A stretch of DNA of 64,000 bases from DATARH01 sp035534855. Lineage in GTDB: Bacteria; Pseudomonadota; Alphaproteobacteria; ATCC43930; CGMCC-115725. The notes under the pieces were generated by a model. The model was not told where the DNA came from and made no database searches. It saw nothing but the letters and a program-made list of their open reading frames with translations. Positions 61,617-64,000 of the stretch are shown here, one piece after another. Where the stretch lies: contig DATLRD010000088.1 of assembly GCA_035534855.1 (NCBI GenBank), forward strand, positions 39,913 through 103,912, read 5' to 3'. The translations under genes were made by a program, and so were the position numbers. The number at the start of each line of letters is the position of its first letter. Position 1 is the stretch's first letter.

Positions 61617-64000
61617 TCACGCAGCGGACTGGCGGATGTTCGATGCCTCGGTCGCCAGCCAGTCCCGTATCGCCCAAGCGGCGTGCCCGCCGAATTTCGC
61701 GAGCTGTGCCGTGAGGTCAGGGGCACTTCCGTCTTGGGGCTCTTTGCAGGCCGCTTCGAGCGCACGGGCGGCGTGACTCACGCGCATCGCCCCGATGTTT
61801 CCGGCCGCGCCGGCAAGGGTATGCGCCTCGCGTCCCAGGGCGATCCAATCCTCTGTCGAGACGAACTCCTTGCAGCGCACCAACTGCTCGTCGAGTTCAC
61901 CCAGAAACATCGTCAGCAGCTCCCGGATCTGCGCCGGGTGGAGATGCTGTCTAAGCGCTGCGAGGTATTGCATGTCGAAATCGACGTCTGTGCACGGCTC
62001 GTGGCCGAAATCTTCGACGGGGCCCGCGCCCTGGCCAAACTGTCTAGTCCCGAACTGTTCAATCATGGTGAGCAACGCCGCTGAATCGAGCGGTTTGGAG
62101 AGATAGCCGTTCATGCCGCTGGCGAGGTATTCCTCGCGGGCGCCGGCCATGGCATGCGCGGTCACGGCGATGATCGGCACCGCGTTGCGGGGCGGGGGCA
62201 GACTGCGGATACGGTTCGTTGCCTCGATGCCGTCGAGCACCGGCATCTGCACGTCCATCAGGACAACGTCAAATACCTTGGCCTCCACTGCGGCGACCGC
62301 GGCAGCGCCGTTTTCCGCGATTTCGGGGAGGTGTCCTGCCTTTTTCAGCAACATCACGGCCAGTTGCTGATTGATCGTGTTGTCCTCGGCGACGAGCACG
62401 CGCAGCGATCGAAAGGCATGCAGCGGCCGCGGGATTTCTGCCGCCTCGGGGGATTTTCCGTCAATCTCGCCGTTGCGCGATAGGGCGCGGCGGCGGATTG
62501 CCGGGTCGCTTGCCGGCCGCAGGGGCACGTCGAACCAGAACGTGCTGCCCCTGCCAAGTTTGCTACGGACCCCAATCCGCCCGCCCATCATCTCGACGAG
62601 CTGCTTCGAGATCGCGAGCCCGAGCCCGGTTCCGCCGAAGCGGCGCGAGATCGACGTATCGGACTGATGGAATTTCTCGAACAGCGCGGCCGATGCGCTC
62701 TCCGACAGGCCGATTCCGGTATCGCTGATTTCAAAGCGTATCCGGCTGTGGCCCTTACGGCGGGCCACACGAGCGGCGACCTTGACCGATACGCCCCCAC
62801 GCTCGGTGAATTTGACCGCGTTGCCGACGAGATTGAGCAGTATCTGGCGCAGGCGGCCGGGGTCGCCGCAATAGCCCGACCGCACCCGCGGCTCCATCAA
62901 CACTTGAAGATCGATGCCCTTCTCGCGCGCCGTTGGGGCCAAGAGACGGACCGACGCCTCGACGATTTCAACCAGATCGAAATCGATCACCTCAAGCTGA
63001 ACCTTGCCCGCCTCGAGCTTGGAAACGTCGAGAACGTCGTTGATCAGGGCGAGCAGGGCCTCGGCGCTGTCGCGTACGGCCGCAGCGCACTGGCGCTGCT
63101 CCGCACTGAGCTCGCTCTCGAGCAGCAGGGCGTTCATTCCGAGGATACCGTTCATCGGGGTGCGGATCTCGTGCGACATGTTCGCCAGGAAATCCGACTT
63201 GGCCCGGCTCGCGGCTTCGGCCGCGTCGCGCGCCGCAGCAAGGTCGATGGCCATCGCGGTCAAGTCCTCGCGCAGCCGCTCCAATCGCTGCTGCGCGGCC
63301 TCGAGATCGCTGACCTTGCGCGTCAGCGCGGCCTCCGCGTTCTTGATCGCGGTGATGTCCGTGCGCAGGCCGACGATGCCGCCATCGCCCGTCCGGCGCT
63401 CGATCAGCCGCACCCAGGTGCCATCCCGCAACTGGCGGTCCATCGCCGGGCCGCAGGCGCGGTGCCATGCCATGTTGCGCTGGATCCAGCCTTCGGGATC
63501 GTCGCCGACATCGTGGATGCCGCTCGCGACCGCGGCGCGCAGCATCGTTTCGTATCTGGTGCCCGGCTCGAAGTACTCGGTCAAATGAGGATAGCGGTCT
63601 CGGTATTTACTGTTGGTTAGCACGTAGCGATCGTCCATATCGAAGAGCACAAAGCCCTCCGAGATCGACTCGATCGCGTCAATCAATTGCTGCCGGGCAG
63701 CTTTCAATGCTTCTTCGGACTGCTTGCGCTCGGTGATGTCGGTTCGGATGCCCACAATACCGCCGTCGCGCGTGCGTCGCGCCACGAGCCGTATCCAGCG
63801 GCCGTCGCCCAACCGACGCTCGTCGGGCTCGCCGCACGCCCGGTGCCACGCGACGGTGGGGCGGATATAGTCCTCGATATCCTCGTCGCCGATGTTGAGG
63901 ACGCCGCGCTCGACCGCGGTGCGAGAGATCACCTCGAACGGTTTCCCTGGAACGAGGACGTCTTCCAGCACCGGCCAGAGTTGACGAAAATTTTCGTTCG
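61617..64000 (-). CDS. Hybrid sensor kinase PAS-PAS-HK-REC-Hpt (partial)
   Basis: The 5' end lies beyond the window; codons continue in frame to base 64000 (NENFRQLWPVLEDVLVPGKP). In order: the end of one PAS domain, a second PAS (FVLFDMDDRYVLTNSKYRDR and on), a coiled coil, HisKA (FLANMSHEIRTPMNGILGMN), ATPase (LLNLVGNAVKF, DTGIGL, GTGLGLAIS), REC (VLVAEDNTINQQLAV, phospho-Asp in DVVLMDVQMPVLDG, Lys in YLSKPLD) and a C-terminal Hpt domain (ALGREAHTLAGAAGNIG, the phospho-His). No membrane helix in the visible part. It can run a full phosphorelay, ending at a separate regulator. Confidence 0.93.
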   Translation of the reverse strand, partial: NENFRQLWPVLEDVLVPGKPFEVISRTAVERGVLNIGDEDIEDYIRPTVAWHRACGEPDERRLGDGRWIRLVARRTRDGGIVGIRTDITERKQSEEALKAARQQLIDAIESISEGFVLFDMDDRYVLTNSKYRDRYPHLTEYFEPGTRYETMLRAAVASGIHDVGDDPEGWIQRNMAWHRACGPAMDRQLRDGTWVRLIERRTGDGGIVGLRTDITAIKNAEAALTRKVSDLEAAQQRLERLREDLTAMAIDLAAARDAAEAASRAKSDFLANMSHEIRTPMNGILGMNALLLESELSAEQRQCAAAVRDSAEALLALINDVLDVSKLEAGKVQLEVIDFDLVEIVEASVRLLAPTAREKGIDLQVLMEPRVRSGYCGDPGRLRQILLNLVGNAVKFTERGGVSVKVAARVARRKGHSRIRFEISDTGIGLSESASAALFEKFHQSDTSISRRFGGTGLGLAISKQLVEMMGGRIGVRSKLGRGSTFWFDVPLRPASDPAIRRRALSRNGEIDGKSPEAAEIPRPLHAFRSLRVLVAEDNTINQQLAVMLLKKAGHLPEIAENGAAAVAAVEAKVFDVVLMDVQMPVLDGIEATNRIRSLPPPRNAVPIIAVTAHAMAGAREEYLASGMNGYLSKPLDSAALLTMIEQFGTRQFGQGAGPVEDFGHEPCTDVDFDMQYLAALRQHLHPAQIRELLTMFLGELDEQLVRCKEFVSTEDWIALGREAHTLAGAAGNIGAMRVSHAARALEAACKEPQDGSAPDLTAQLAKFGGHAAWAIRDWLATEASNIRQSAA

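Overview
The window reads as chromosomal DNA from a high-GC alphaproteobacterium, most like a soil or freshwater Rhodospirillales-type lineage. The evidence is a CcrM-type GANTC methyltransferase, an apparent NepR-like anti-sigma factor, a DUF4167 protein, several small basic proteins of alphaproteobacterial type, a CtrA-type TTAA-N7-TTAA site, a hopanoid C-3 methylase and many two-component systems. No rRNA, tRNA, CRISPR array, integrase or transposase was found. The order-level placement is inference.

Layout. 0.1-6 kb: fumarylacetoacetase, a maleate isomerase-fold protein, then a histidine kinase, a double-receiver regulator and a REC-kinase. 6-19 kb: P1 peptidase, ThuA-like protein, RNA m5U methyltransferase, MmgE/PrpD protein, MscS-type channel, MFS transporter, cupin, flavoprotein, UDP-sugar 4,6-dehydratase and a cyclic-nucleotide-gated K+ channel. 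19-26 kb: a resorcylate-decarboxylase-like amidohydrolase, HpnR, a four-domain rhodanese and two cell-wall enzymes. 26-36 kb: citrate synthase-like/DHDPS-like operon, EF-hand protein, RNase HII, CcrM, HIT protein, NepR-like ORF, an HdrB/C-like Fe-S protein overlapping pdxJ, an Asp-box protein and small proteins. 36-43 kb: a DEAD-box helicase, then a five-gene flavin-oxygenase/hydrolase operon divergent from a GntR regulator.

43-45 kb is a decaying sulfide/RND island. trxC and a DUF2892 gene are intact, but the sulfide:quinone oxidoreductase is reduced to its two ends, and the RND efflux genes are collapsed into a chimeric remnant. An FNR/FixK-type box survives between them. 45-50 kb holds sensor kinases and a NarL-type pair. 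49.8-56 kb is a type I secretion locus: a Ser/Gly-rich protein, a 650-residue protein with degenerate GN-Y-QTNVL repeats and no RTX motif that I can see, an ABC exporter and an HlyD adaptor. It is preceded by a CtrA-like site that contains a GANTC. 56.5-58.5 kb is groESL under a degenerate CIRCE. 58.6-61.2 kb is a cluster of eight small genes, one apparently interrupted by an amber codon. The window ends inside a large PAS-kinase-REC-Hpt hybrid.

The most promising material is the type I secretion locus, the decayed sulfide island, the HpnR gene, the five-gene flavin catabolic operon and the small-protein cluster next to groEL.
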